Of a stretch of 64,000 bases of DNA, positions 11,005 through 23,700 are shown piece after piece. The DNA comes from Acanthosoma haemorrhoidale (Eukaryota; Arthropoda; Insecta; Hemiptera; Acanthosomatidae), in contig OV884011.1 in assembly GCA_930367205.1 (NCBI GenBank), forward strand, positions 172,433,226 through 172,497,225, written 5' to 3'. Each line of letters starts with the position of its first letter. Position 1 is the stretch's first letter. Under the pieces are notes generated by a model. It made no database searches. It was not told the origin of the DNA and worked only from the letters and a program-made list of their open reading frames with translations. A program made the position numbers and the translations under genes.

Positions 11005-11560
11005 TTACAGTGACTCCTCTGGAACCGCCGATACATCGTTGGCTTCGGGTGAGCCTTCCCGAAGACACGGCTGCTCACCCCCCTTGATATATTGAAGTGC
11101 CCGGAGCATTGTACCCTTCTCCACTCCCCGACGAATCTGCAGAACGCGGTGTATCTCACTTCATCATTCACCAGCGACGGCAGGTCGGACTCGTCCAGGC
11201 CATACTCCCCTATCGAGCGGAGCAGCCGTGCTCTAGCCGGTTCTAACCCATAACAAGAGAGCACAACGTGCTCCGCGGTGTCGTCCTCTCCGCAATGAGG
11301 GCAGGACTTGCTTTCTGCCCTCTTGTATTCGTATAGCCTGGCACGAAATCCGCCGTGTCCTGTAAGTACTTGTGACACCCAGTAGTCTGGGGAGACCCAA
11401 CTTGCCCTCAGCCTGTCCTGGACTGAGGTGAAGTACTTCCTCAGGGTGGTCTCCTTAGTCGTACCAGTCCACCTGGCGCCCCAAGCCTCTATCGTCCATT
11501 CCCCTATGAGGGCCTTCCACCTCCCAGGCTCTCCCGCAATTTAGCTTCAAAAACCTCTAT
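11005..11560 (-). pseudogene. R1-like LINE ORF2 C-terminal fragment, frameshifted
   Basis: The minus-strand reading contains a Trp-rich block (EWTIEAWGARWTGTT), then SWVSPDYWVSQVLTGHG, then the cysteine motif CPHCGEDDTAEHVVLSC (Cys-x2-Cys-x7-His-x4-Cys). This is the region after the RT domain in R1-clade and related non-LTR elements. At least two frameshifts are needed. One lies near 11540, where EVFEAKLRES is in another frame. The other lies near 11130, after which VEKGTMLRALQYIKGG and a stop at 11005-11007 follow. The RT and endonuclease domains are missing, so it cannot act by itself. Confidence 0.8.
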
Positions 11561-14500
11561 TCATGACCTCCCCAACATCTGCGTCCTATCATTTATCGAA
11601 AGAATACGTTTCCCACACATATACATATAACTCTGATAAACAGTTAAATGACTAGCGATAGCTTAAAATTATATACAAATAATAGTACTTAATAAATAAC
11701 AATAGTAGAGGAACGAGTAACATAATTTTGTAATAAATTATTTTATAAGTTAGGGTAGGTTTTCATTATTCATCAAAAAAGTAAGGTAAGTTACGTTAAT
11801 TAATTTGATGCCAGTAAAATATATACAACAGAGACGAGTAACTTGGTGAAAGTATGAAGTTTTGATTGAGTAAAGTTCACCCCTCTAATATAAAAGAGAC
11901 GAGAGTGTGTGAAGGCCTCGCATATTGATAGAGCTAAGCTAAGCCTTATTACAAGGGGCCAACATCTAAACTTTGAAAATATCATGCTTTAAGTTGCTTC
12001 TGCACTAACTTTGAATTTACTATTAGTACTGTATGTAATACATGAAATACTTTCTTTAAAGTATCTTTAACTGAAACTTAAAGTTTTACACAACAGTGAA
12101 ACTACGATTTTACGCCCCCCCCCCCCATTTCGAACTCAATAATTGTGTAATTGTGCAGAAAATTCTCAGCTGTGACAGGTTTGTGATTATTTATGTTATT
12201 GCTCAATGATAGAAAAAGCATTGTTTGTTGGCACTATTGTTTGTTTCATTTTTTGTGCCGTTCGAAATTCTGGTGTCTTTGAGATTTAGGTCAAACTAAT
12301 AAAGCTATCCAAAACAAATACAAAGGATAAAATTTTCTCAATAATTCCTGATCAAAAAAAAACCAACCCATAGAATTAAGGGTCTTGTTAGGGTTGTGAT
12401 AACGATATTTTTGAACGCATTAAGGACTTATCTAAAATTAAACTAAAACGCATTGAGTAAATACTTTACAACAAAATCTATAGCAAAATAAAAGTGTATT
12501 TTTTAAGTGTTTCTTTTTTGTATTCCTGAACCATCAAATAAAAACATTTACGAAATATACCTTCTTTCACATAAAACTGTGATTGCAAATAAACTTAATT
12601 ATGACTGATAATAACTTTACTTAATCATAGTCAATTTACACAAATATTATGACATTAATCATAAGGTCGAGTTTGACACCTGCTCAGAATCACATTTTCT
12701 TTTTAAAACTACATACTTTATTAATGAATCTTCATTATTTGTTAATGCTCAGGAATAATTTTTAGCTTTAGTCGGTTATCGAATGAACCCACCATGCACG
12801 CTATTATGTCTCTAAAAACACTGTTTGGGTTCAAGTAGGGAAGGTGATAATGACATAAGTTTCGGCTAATATTATTAATTATATTTAAAATACAAATTGA
12901 TATACAATATATATTTAAACCGGGTTTTGATGTCTTTAATTCGATATCCTACTCAAAATTATTTTTAAAAAAGTGTTATAATCGGATTTAAATATAACCG
13001 GATAACCGACGACTTCCATCTGCCTCATAACTTCCTCGTCACGAGTGAACTTCCGACTAGATATTGAAGAAGTCACGGGTTCGAGTCTCGAACATGTAAT
13101 TCTTTCTTTGCCTGTAAATTATTATTAAGTATAAATAAAAGTGTGACCAATATCCTAATAAAAATCTCCTATAAGGGTTTCTAGTTTTGTTTAAAATAAA
13201 CAACAACGAAAATAAAGGAAACGCTTTAGTTAAAACAAACTTAGCGAAGGAAAAATCCCTATTAGCGTCACGAAAATTATCCTAAATAAAAGGAGTGGGG
13301 TAAGCTCACAACTGTGTTGTATACTACAATATATTAAAAGAATGAAAGAGTATAAAACAGATATATGATGAAATAAAAAGGTAAAGATTGACAAATCATA
13401 GAACGACAGGAGAGGGGTTGTGCGTGGGGGGTGTTGATAGAGTGGGCTCGCCCTTGGCACTACCACCGTGATTTATAAAACTACCCTCCGCCCTCGTTCG
13501 GAATTAAACTAGGGAAATTTGGCGGTTCAGCCATTGTCGGGCCACAGCCTGCCCCCGCCTCTAGGGAAATATTACCGGCTATAAAATTTAATTAAAAAGA
13601 AGGCTTATGGGTGCGCGGTGCGTGCCATATGTTTTCATTTGGGTTTGCCCCCACTCCCCAGCCTTTCGCCATCGACCGCAATTACCGTTAATTAGCGACT
13701 TTTTCTCTCTGCCTGTCTGGCGGGTCTCATATGCCGATTTAATGCCGGCTAGCTACAGTGCCACATTGCTATTTAATAACTGTTGCAAAACCAATATTTG
13801 ATTGCACTATAGAAAATTGTTGAACTTCTGAGTCGATCATTAAACATCCAATAAAGATAAACCAAATGAAATGTTTAATGTAATGTGAGTAAGTATTACT
13901 TTACTGCATCAGCTATGTACTCAAGTAAAATACTCAAGGTAAGTCTGCAAATTGAAAATTGTTTTATTGATATAAGCCATTTGCTTTTGATTCCCACTAA
14001 TCAAAATTTATGAGTCGTATTTAGACAAAAACGTCGACTATTTAGACATACAGAATCTATAAAATTAGTAAAAAGAACAAATGTTTTGAATAGAAAGTAT
14101 TATTTATTGGTGAAATTGGTGATGATTTGTTAGTAAACTGTGCTTGGCAGAAAAACATTACATTTGGGGCCTGGGTTAATAGTGCCATGAAGACTCAATA
14201 GTTCTTAGGAATCGCACACTCTTGCTTTAGACACTGGGAGAAATAAAGCAAAGCTGAGGGACAAGTAATATATGGGAATGAACGTACTCAAGAGTGAGGC
14301 ACTGAATTGCTTACTGTGGCCAATTTTTCTGAGAGCATGTCGTATGTGACTATAATATAGTGTGGGTTTCCATTTTGTTGAGAGCTTGTTTTGGGAGTTT
14401 AAGCCTTTAAATCCTACGCATTTCGCTGTTTTGTAATAGTGGATAGTTTTCATTTAGCTGGAATAGTTGAGAAGTCAGTGAGTTATCAGAAACCACGTAA

Positions 14501-16869
14501 TCAACGTTTTCACGACTAAAGTGCTGAGTTTAGTTTTTTTTACTTCTCGTGATTGCTCTAATAATTAGTTAGGAAAGTGTAAATGTCAAAAGAAACCTAA
14601 GGGAGGAAAGAAAAAACGACGTGAAAAGATTTGTTTGACATATCTCAGTATATGCATATAGCTCATTCAAGCTCTCAAGAGGGGCTGGTGATAACCAGAA
14701 ATTTCATTGGTAGGTTCATACAGCACACATTCAGGATGCAAACAGATGCAAGTATCATACTACCAACACCCAGGCCTATTCAATGAGTGAAAATCCTACC
14801 AATATGAATGAAGCAGTTTCTGCCAGATGATGAACACACTCAAAAGTTTTACTCAGATATTTTCCCACATGTGAAAGGGATGAAGACATGGTAACAGTAT
14901 CATGTCCGATTATGAAAATAAATATATGAAGGTAGCCCAGTAGCATTTTAACCATAGAGATCTATAGCCGGGCAGTTATTCACATTATTTGTTATTCAAT
15001 TGTATATTGTGTGTAACCATGTAACAATTGTATATTTTGTTTAGATTTCGAGCATCGTTGTAATAATATTGAGTGAATTTTGGAATGATAATAATGAATG
15101 CGAAAAGTGATGGAACACCACGAATAGAAAGTTCAGGGGGTCACGTCAGTTATCTATTTGTGTAACGAACCTGCATTAAAAAATCCGACTTCTGTGGTCA
15201 AAACTTAAACTTTCTCAGAAATATTTGATTATGTTTCCGTAGCCTAGCCATTACTAAAGGATATAGCTTTTGTGTTGGAACTTAAGAAAGCATTAAAGTT
15301 AAAGTCACAAAGAAATGGGCTTGATAAAGAAATTTTACGTTGATTCTTTCCGTTAACTTACCATTATTCCATCTTTGCCAAAATATATACAGGCCATTCA
15401 AGATTACTGTTTAACTTTGAAACTTTAGATATTTCAGCTGTGATAGCCGTATTGTAATATTCCAACGAGATAGCTGGGTCAAGAAAATTCAGATTTAATA
15501 TGCAAGAATTATTATTCTTGCATCAATAATTATTGATAGTAATAAAATAAGGCTTTGGAACTTAAGACGGGTAATGAATATTATTTAAATTCGGTAAGTA
15601 GACGTGGGTTACCCCAGGTAGAATAGATGGATTGCTTCACCTATTTTGGACAGTACTACATGAGGGCGCAAGACTATTTGAATATATATTTGAAAGGGTC
15701 TTATACAAATAGGAAAATGCTTTTAGGACACAGACATCTCATTTTTCCAACACCCATTGATTAACTGTAAACACTACCTCCAGGCAACATTTTTCAGACA
15801 ATATCTTATTGTAATCAAACGCGTTTCCCACAATTAAAAAATAATTACTACCAAAACGTACCTGCTAGTCTCCCACACAAAACACAATAAAAGGTTTGTA
15901 CGCAGTTTGCAAGCTACTATAAAATTCTAAAAGAATGTATTTTTAAAACATAAAACCGACAATGTATCCCAACGAATTCAATAGTAATGGTGGTGACGAA
16001 TGAAAATTAAAAAAGTTAATAAATAACAGAAAAGCAATTATGAATTTCCTTCCGAGCGAGAAGGCTTTGTAAACTTGGCTTTGATTGAACAGAGTCGGTG
16101 AATAGAATGCTATATCAAATATTTGTAGCCGGCCAGGGGTCGGTAGGCCTTGGGGAAACAAATAAATATTATAAGGCCTCTGCAATGTCTGCCCTCTCTC
16201 CTACATGTTGACCGCTCCTCAAATCATCTCCGCTTCTTTTTATTTTCGCTCTTATTTAAATGTTACCTTTTACATCGTCCGTTAAATATTCAGTAAGTCT
16301 CGATTAGTAACAGGGTTGATTGCGAGATGGTCAGAAGTCACGGGAGAAGTCACCTGCTAGATAGACAGGAAAACATTGTGGAACTATTCCGCCGTATGAA
16401 TAACAATGAATAAATAAATTCAACTTCGTATAAGTTTTTAAAAATGGCACGATTGATATTAAAAGAAACCAGGGAGCATAAGAACAAACAATAAATGTCA
16501 AATGCTGAAACGTTATTTAGTTGCAGTTACAATACCCGATTTCTTGTTTAATTTTGCTACCTCGGGGGCACATGGCTAATGTTCATTAATTTAAAACTAT
16601 AGGATAGCTGGGAAAGACCTAGTTTGTAATGTTCGTTCAGTAACGGAAAATTTTTCTATACAGACCTGAAATTTATGGACGAGGGTTGTCATGCGTATTA
16701 AATTATTATTTTCCTTAGGAAATTTTGAATATAGAAATATTTTAAGTTACTCTATCAGAATCGTAACGAAAGTTTAATCACGAGATTCTCATTACAACGT
16801 GGATTTTTTTTTCAAGTGTATTACTGTGAATTAAAATGAAATTCCAAATAATCTAATAGTATTTTAACC
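11561..16869. other. Long non-coding intronic stretch
   Basis: No exon or recognised element. Noted in passing are a 14-C homopolymer near 12115, a GC-richer non-repetitive patch at about 13440-13750 with TTAATTA cores, and a moderately GC-rich patch at about 14640-14900. None of these has a supported function. Confidence 0.45.
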
Positions 16870-17335
16870 TTAATAAATAAGGCTCTCATTCATAACATAT
16901 TTACAATTCATCATTCACTCACTCTTTCATACAATATTTACAGACAGCCCAGAGACCTCCCAAATCCTCATGCGAATAGAAAACGGAGTCTTGGGAAGCC
17001 CCCCCACGCTCCTCCGTCAGCCACGTCACCGGATACTAGCCAGTGGAGGCTGACCAAGAGCGCGAGAGCCACAGACGCTCAGGGCATGATTGGAGTAACT
17101 GGCCATTGCCAGGACCCCCGCTGTCACGCGTTTATGGCAGGTCACGAGGCCACTGCCGTTTCAGTCTCCGAGGAGGATTATAGGGATGAGTGGCGCAGTG
17201 CAATGACTGTGCTACAGGATTAGGGTGGTTGGAAAGGATACTGTGGAATTTCATAAACTTAGGAGGGATGAGTTCTAGAATGTAGGGTATATTAAGGTCG
17301 TTATGAAGGGTTTTGTTGTTGACATAATAAGGTAT
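16870..17335 (-). mobile_element. Jockey-type LINE 3' fragment
   Basis: Reverse complement of the same LINE 3' region seen at 44165-44910: the ORF2 tail (around CCTCCTCGGAGACTGAAACG) followed by a 3' UTR with AGACTCCG, GGTCTCTGGGCTGTC and the AT-rich end. The coding part is degraded. It lies in the 12.6-kb intron of the Ig gene, in gene orientation. Confidence 0.8.
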
Positions 17336-19981
17336 TAAAAAATATTAAACCTAATATTTCCAACTGAATCTTATATAGCAGATTCTTCAGTATATTCCCT
17401 TAAGACATTTTATGTGCTCCCCCCACTGACATCTACAAGCACAGACCCGTATTAGTATTAGTATCAGTAATTTATTTCTTTTCGATGTATATAGTTTGAC
17501 GTAGTATGGTTTAGTTATTAGCTTACATGACATGATATAAAAATTTAAACTCCCCCCCTCCCTTCTGTCAAAAGAAGGATTGGTTTGAGAAAAAAAGCTT
17601 CAATACTACTTCAGGTAACTATTTTGGGAAAATAAAATTCAAAAAAAACCCACGAGGAAGTCTAGCAACCATAGTTTCCTCCACAACATTCTAAGAACAC
17701 AGAAGTAATGCAGCAGTCAACTCCAGCTAAGCTGGATATTACTGTCCCCTCCATGCAGCCAGGCCTAATCGGGGTTAAATACTTCGTGCTGGACTCCAGT
17801 GCAGTCGCAACACCAGACTGAGAACCGTGCTTCCTACACCCCAGCAAATTGTTTTTAATGCTACATATTGTACCAATATTTCACTACTACTGTACAGCTC
17901 CTGCCCGTGTGTTCACCCTTCTAATGAATTACTTTTGTTTCAAGGATACCCGAGAACTCTTCAGAGCGGGCGGCCGTCTATAACTCTTTAAAATGCACTA
18001 TAATGCCAAGCATCTCTCCTCAGCTTCCTATTGCCGTCCCCAGGTTCAGGGCAGTGATTGTTCAAGGCAATCGAACCGATTTCCCTCCCCATTAATTTCT
18101 TTGATTACAATATCTCAGGTTGTGAGCGGTAATTGGCCTAGTTGTTCATTATTGTCAATCCATAGTCCAGGAAGGAAAGGTTTTATATGTAATTTGGTTC
18201 TTACAAACTTAGGTAGACGGTATGTAGCGCCCCCATTTCATTGGTATAACAGTGAATCTAGTGAATTAGTAACCAATGTCAGGTCAAATATGTCAGGCCA
18301 AACCAAACAACCTGTAGTCTTTGCCTAGAACAGCACCAGATGTGAAGTAATTCTTGTGTGTCGTCTAGTCGGCCAGTTCCAACCTCGTCGCCTCAGTGGC
18401 GGATGTTGAGTTTGCACCAGGTTCCCATTCGGAAAACTCATCAACCCCTTTAGTGTCACTATGGTTGACTCTACTTCCAGTAAGTAACCTTATTTCGTCG
18501 CTTACACAGAAGAGTGTCAACCGTAAGTACCGCCGCAATAAGCAGCTAATCTTGGCACGTGCGTCACCAAGTGATTATTGGAGTCTGGAATTTATATTTT
18601 AATCAAGGACAATTTGTAAACATTTTTGCCTCATAATCTTTATTTGTTAGCCCTATGACTAATGTATATTTGTTTGTTTTCTCGTCAATAATTCTTCGAA
18701 GATTTTCTTTCCTTGACAAAGCCATTTCATAATTAGTTTTAAAATTAAAATTTTTATTAGTTAAATGGCTATCAAGCTTAAAATTTCTATTCGTTTCCAC
18801 ACTGTTGGAACCGTCGAATATTTTATAGACACACGGTCACAATATTCTAAGTTTAGAAAAAAAAAACCTAAGCGTTGTATACATAGCGGTAGTTTGTAGA
18901 CCTAATGAACTGTAAAATTTAATTAGGGGTTAATAATTACACTATGAAAACAAAAGTGTTCCATTAAAACCAGAGTAGAGGTTTTAGCTCGTGGAAGCAA
19001 CAAGTTGTAAATAATGCAACAGATATCGGGGATTATTAGGATTCGACAACGCCACCTATGAGTTCTTTGCATAATTACACGAACAACTGTTGCTTCGAAC
19101 TGAACAACAATGTCACTCCTGTTCCAACTTTGGATTAATTTTAATTAACGAGCTAATCACGTTCAAAAATTTACTGACACGGATCTGTGTGAAAGTTAAC
19201 TCCGGACATATGCACGGATACGCATACTTAATGAAATTTTATTATGATATATTTCATATCTGCAAATTATGAACATTTGCAGATATGAAATCATTGATTG
19301 TAACACTGCACGATAAACACGACGTGCTTTCAAGAGGCTGGAAATGTAAAAATGATTGGAGCGGTGACCATATGTCATCATGATAAATAAAGTAACAATT
19401 TTTCGTAAGATGAGCAAGAATTTAATTAATAATTGAATAAATTTTACTGTTCTAAACAAAATATCTAAACTATTTTCAGGACGCAATGTTGGTTGTGGGC
19501 CGTTATTGGTTGCAAAAGTCACTGGTGACTACCCACAAATCGTGCATATTTAGCGCACAAGCGCCAATTATAGATAATAATAATATATTCTAGACAAAGG
19601 CAGCGTGAGCTGTCAAAAACCCTTGTGGGTTGGATTTTGTGGATAGACACTTATACGAGTCAGTGACTTTTTTTTTCAACTCTCCGAATTCTCAACTCAG
19701 TATACAATATGAAATACTCCTGTGAATGCAGCGAAATGTACTGACAAAGGGAGTATGTACAAAGAGAGTCATTCACAAAATAGCTTACGTTTTTATCATG
19801 GATTGAGAAGATTTACAATTATAGGTGGCTGTGGATTTATTGACAGTACAGTAAAGAAATCGTGGATTTTTTCAACTTTTGGAGTTTGATAACAACTATG
19901 TTATTATTTAATGTTCTGTTGATTAGCATAAATCTGTCGAAAAGGATTAACCAAACTTTCTTAAGGAGCTGGAGTTCTTAC
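17336..19981. other. Intronic non-coding DNA
   Basis: Between the LINE fragment and the Ig exon. A moderately GC-rich open frame at about 17993-18328 (111 codons, plus strand) resembles no protein I know and is probably chance. A 17-bp perfect hairpin lies at 19251-19291 (separate entry). Confidence 0.45.
19251..19291. repeat. Perfect 17-bp hairpin
   Basis: ATTTCATATCTGCAAAT at 19251-19267 is the exact reverse complement of 19275-19291, around a 7-base loop. Pairing stops beyond the stem, so it is shorter than a typical microRNA precursor. It lies in the long intron of the Ig gene, about 700 bp past the exon at 19982-20096 in the gene's direction. Confidence 0.75.
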
Positions 19982-20096
19982 TTTTCGCTGGTGGATATGG
20001 TGATATTTGGCTCTGGGAACACTCCTGTGCCAACGCAGTCCAGAGTGAGCAGGTCACCCTCCACGTTGTGCTTCATATCCAGGGTTTTCGCCGGAG
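19982..20096 (-). CDS. Ig-superfamily gene, first half of an Ig-like domain
   Basis: A 115-bp exon bounded by acceptor TTTTTTCTTTCCAG and donor GAAAA|GTAAGAA. Entering in phase 1 it reads PAKTLDMKHNVEGDLLTLDC and then VGTGVFPEPNITISTSE, ending two bases into a codon that the exon at 7184-7368 completes as Lys. GDLLTLDC is a typical B strand with the first disulphide Cys, and GVFPEPNITI resembles the B-C region of C-type Ig domains, though the usual core Trp is replaced. NIT is a glycosylation sequon. The phase-1 entry matches the modular rule for Ig domains. Preceding exons were not found. Confidence 0.85.
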
Positions 20097-20485
20097 CTGG
20101 AAAGAAAAAAACCACATTAATTTAATTATTTTGAACATCATAACTAAAACAGAACCCTTGTACAATAAAAATGTGAGAGAACTATAAAGTAGTAACTATA
20201 AAAGTTAGTGGGCAATGGCTTTCTGCCTGGTAGCACTGTTAAAGAGGGTACCAAATGAAGGTTTCTGTGTAAATGATTAGTTTTCCCCAAAAACATCTCA
20301 TGGAATTCAGTGCATCTATGACATATTTAAGGTGATCTTTTAAGAATAATTGGGTAATATTTTTTACAGTGATTGTCGGGCTCAAAGCGTAACTCCGACG
20401 GCGAAGTATAAAATCATATAAGCCTAGTATAAAATATTATGTTTAATTTAAAAGTCATACCGAAACATGTCGACTCAGCTAGCTT

Positions 20486-20739
20486 GCAATGGGTTTTTTT
20501 TTTTTTTTTTTTTTTTTTTCTTACCTCTTTAATTATAAGATTAAGGATGAGGGAAAAATAAAGGGATATTTGGGTTGAGCGGATACTTGTACTAGGGGCA
20601 CCTGCTTGAAGGTGGTGTGAGGGAATTAAGGAGTATGGGAAGCCTCGGTAGAGGTTGATAGCTGCAGTAAAGTGGTGAGAGTCTACTAGTGCCTGATCGT
20701 AGAGTCCCTCTAGGCATGTAGTGCAGTCTTGAGCAATGG
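20486..20739 (-). mobile_element. 5'-truncated LINE tail with 26-T tract
   Basis: The T-run at 20494-20519 is the poly-A tail of a minus-strand insertion. The body (ATTATAAGATTAAGGATGAG..., GATAGCTGCAG..., GTAGTGCAGTC) matches 49895-50180 closely. A short duplication GCAATGG lies at 20486-20492 and 20733-20739. The element is about 240 bp long, with no coding capacity. The long uninterrupted T tract suggests a fairly recent insertion. Confidence 0.85.
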
Positions 20740-23700
20740 TTTTAACAATAAGCTACCTATATAACGATTTAGGGAAATTAAAATTATCTTCTTTGTTTTT
20801 GTTGTGATCTCCAAGGAAGGCGTGTGTAAAAGCAGAGCCGTAAGTGGTGAACTATATGGAATAAATAAGTAGTACGTATATACATAAGTTACAATAAAGG
20901 CAAACGGCAGTAGCGTAGGCTATATTGAACTTTGAGTTGCCAAGTGCCCGGGGCTAGCTTATCTCCTAGCTACTTTATGAAATTACATTAACTGCTAATA
21001 TTTCATTAGGACATTTAGCTTTATCTTACATCTTTCCTTTGGTTTACCACTTTGCTGGAGTTTCTAGAAACCAGCAATATTGTTCACCGTTTATAAAGCA
21101 TAATGGTCAACCGTGAAAACTAGTATTTACGCAAATGGTTTGTACAGTTAGCTATACTAGTTAGTATTTATACAAAAACGATAGTTTACACATTTAATTT
21201 TATAAATAAATGAGTAACAATAAAACCGAAATAATAATAAATAACCACTAGTATATCCTGGAATCAATGGAAACTATGGATTAGACAGTTTCATGGAAAG
21301 ATCGCTTAGAACCCATTAAAAAATAAGAGATGGAAAGATATACTTCACTTCTAAAATAACAACAACTGTATTTTAATCGAGTTTGTAACTCACAGCTAAT
21401 AAATAAATTATAAATAATTATTTTAAAGACAATTATTTCAATAAAAAAAATCATACCATACATCCAATATGACTAAAAAGGTTGGCTAACATCGTCATTA
21501 TTACGCATTCAAAGACAATTTTTTTAATCTTTTTGTTTATCTACAAGGCTCAAACTTTTTTTAAAAAGGTTTTGAGAATGTTAAATTATAGATTTTAACT
21601 TTTTAAGAAACATATAAATTTTTGTAATCATAATTACTATTTTTTTAAACGCTGCTTATCATTCCACAGTGTCATTCAACCTGGTATGCTGTTACGTAAC
21701 AAATTTGATTTAAAATTGTTCCTATTATTCATAAAGGAAGTATGACTGTAAACACTGCTTTTTTATCACTGAATCACTGGACGTTTGAGGTAAAATGCGT
21801 TACAATAAGGGTTTGAGGTTTCATTGATATTATATGAATGCATGATATTATTTATCTGTAAATTAGAAAAAAGGTGTCAAAGCCATGATTTGAACCCAAG
21901 AAATGTTTGTTTCAGTTCAGACACTCTTGGCAATGATACCAGTTTTCTTAGCTCATTTAGTTTCTGAAAATATCGTAATAGCAATATTTTTTCTATGCTG
22001 ACTGCAATGTTATTATAATTGTAATCTTTGGCTACCTGTCTTGAATGATAACCATGATGATGCCCTGGAGATGACTAGGATAACATTAATGGTAAAGGAG
22101 CCAGAAGATACGGGGTTTGAGTTTACGCTACTTTTTTTTCCAACTTACTAAGGATCGAGGTAATTTTACCAAATCTAATAATAGTTCACTTCAATGTAAC
22201 TTTTACTGATTCAAGCCATGCAGTCAATAAATACATACAACCTTCCTAGTCTAGTCTAGTACAAGGTAAAGGGTTCTAGGTTCGTTCTCTTTCGACGTTC
22301 TGTGAATTATTTTCAAGTAGACAGGATAAAAAAAATCGGGAACAAAAAGTTGTCAGGCAACTGGGGACTTTGAGGAACGTTTCACAAAGTTATAAACTGT
22401 AAACGGTTTAGCAGCTGGCTCAAAAGAGATTTAATTGAAACCTGAACAAAACGGTGCTATATTAAACACCAGAAGGGGAACTTCAGACGAATTAATTAGA
22501 GTGAACTCGACACACAGGGGCTCCCATCTGCGGTCAGCTTTTGTTTCCGTGCAGCTAAAACAATTGGTTCACCAAAGCAAGGGTATTCTTGGATATTATC
22601 GAAGAGAGCAGTTAATAGTCGAATAAATTTGCATTTTTCAGTAGTCTAGACCAGTATAAAACTGAACAGATATATCAGAATAACAATGCAACAAAATAAA
22701 CAAGGCAACTCAATCAATTTGTAACATAAAAAAAAATCAAATAACAATCAAATCTATAGAACTAATATACTAATAATCAGGCAAAACGCTGCAATTGTAT
22801 TGTATTTCATTTGAGTCGTCACATGCACATACTTATTTAATTTATATGTTAATTCATTTGAAAGCAAGCAGGAGATCAATCCTGATTGATGTATAAAAAA
22901 AAAATTAAGCAAATTTAGAAAAAGATGATTTATGTAATGAAAAAATAACTACTTATAATTTCTTCAAGTAGTAGTATTTTCGGTTCATTCATTAAACATT
23001 TACATTTATCCGTGCGGTTTTATAATTATTCTTTAAGGATTCACATTATATGTTCAATGAGATATTCATTCCCCACTTCTGGCTAGCTACCATACCATTC
23101 ATTGGAAAGGACGAAACAGCGCCTAAATGGGCAATTGAGCAGCTGCTCAAACTGCCTATAGCATTTTTTAAGCAAATCATTGACAAAAAATAAATTTCTT
23201 ATATGGACAGGCAATTCTAGATTAGTCTGTGCTATAAAATAGAAAAAAAATATTATTCCGGAAAAAAGTCCCCTATGAATAACAATAATGTTCAACTGAT
23301 AAATTCATATCTGTTAGACAAAAACAACTATTATGTCATGAAAAGAGATGAAAACAAATTGACAATGTAAACTAAGGTTTAAACCTCTGTGTGACATAAT
23401 AAAAATATTTAATATAATTAAGACAAAAATGCACACATACTTGTTACATCTATAAACATAGTAGACAATAAGATAAAAATAAAATGCAACCATAAAAACA
23501 TTATATAATAAATAAAACAGGAGTCTGCCTGGACGGTGAGGAGGAGTTGGAATACGAGGGTCTAGAAGTTTGTAAGGATGAAGCGTGGTATATGTTAGGA
23601 GGTCGAGAATTACCTTAACTTAATTAATTGAAAATAAATTACTGTTTTAGTTTTTTAGCGTCCACCTGTTTTAAGTGTAGTAAATGCTTGGATTAAAAGA

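Larger units (their letters stand above)
10578..11560 (-). mobile_element. 5'-truncated R1-like LINE: ORF2 C-terminus, 3' UTR and poly-A
   Basis: On the minus strand a 3' coding remnant (11005-11560) is followed by about 415 bp of 3' UTR ending in a T-run at 10578-10588, which is the element's poly-A tail. The 3' UTR holds three perfect or near-perfect hairpins close to the tail (10599-10611, 10614-10636, 10667-10714). The coding remnant matches the RT-downstream cysteine motif region of R1-type non-LTR elements. The element sits in the same orientation as the Ig gene, inside its long intron. Confidence 0.75.

Noticed and set aside
12117..12126. Poly-C run (and the poly-G run near 8470) as possible structural elements
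   Set aside because: Simple homopolymers; nothing links them to a function.
13060..13110. B-box-like GGGTTCGAGTC, possible tRNA or SINE
   Set aside because: The flanking bases do not form a T arm and no convincing A box lies at the right distance.
17993..18328. 111-codon plus-strand open frame
   Set aside because: No recognisable domain, no splice context, and a composition like the surrounding GC-richer non-coding patch.
21885..21955. Minus-strand GGGTTCAAATC with upstream GCCAAGAGTG, SINE-like
   Set aside because: The T-arm pairing fails, and no repeated body or terminal duplication was found.
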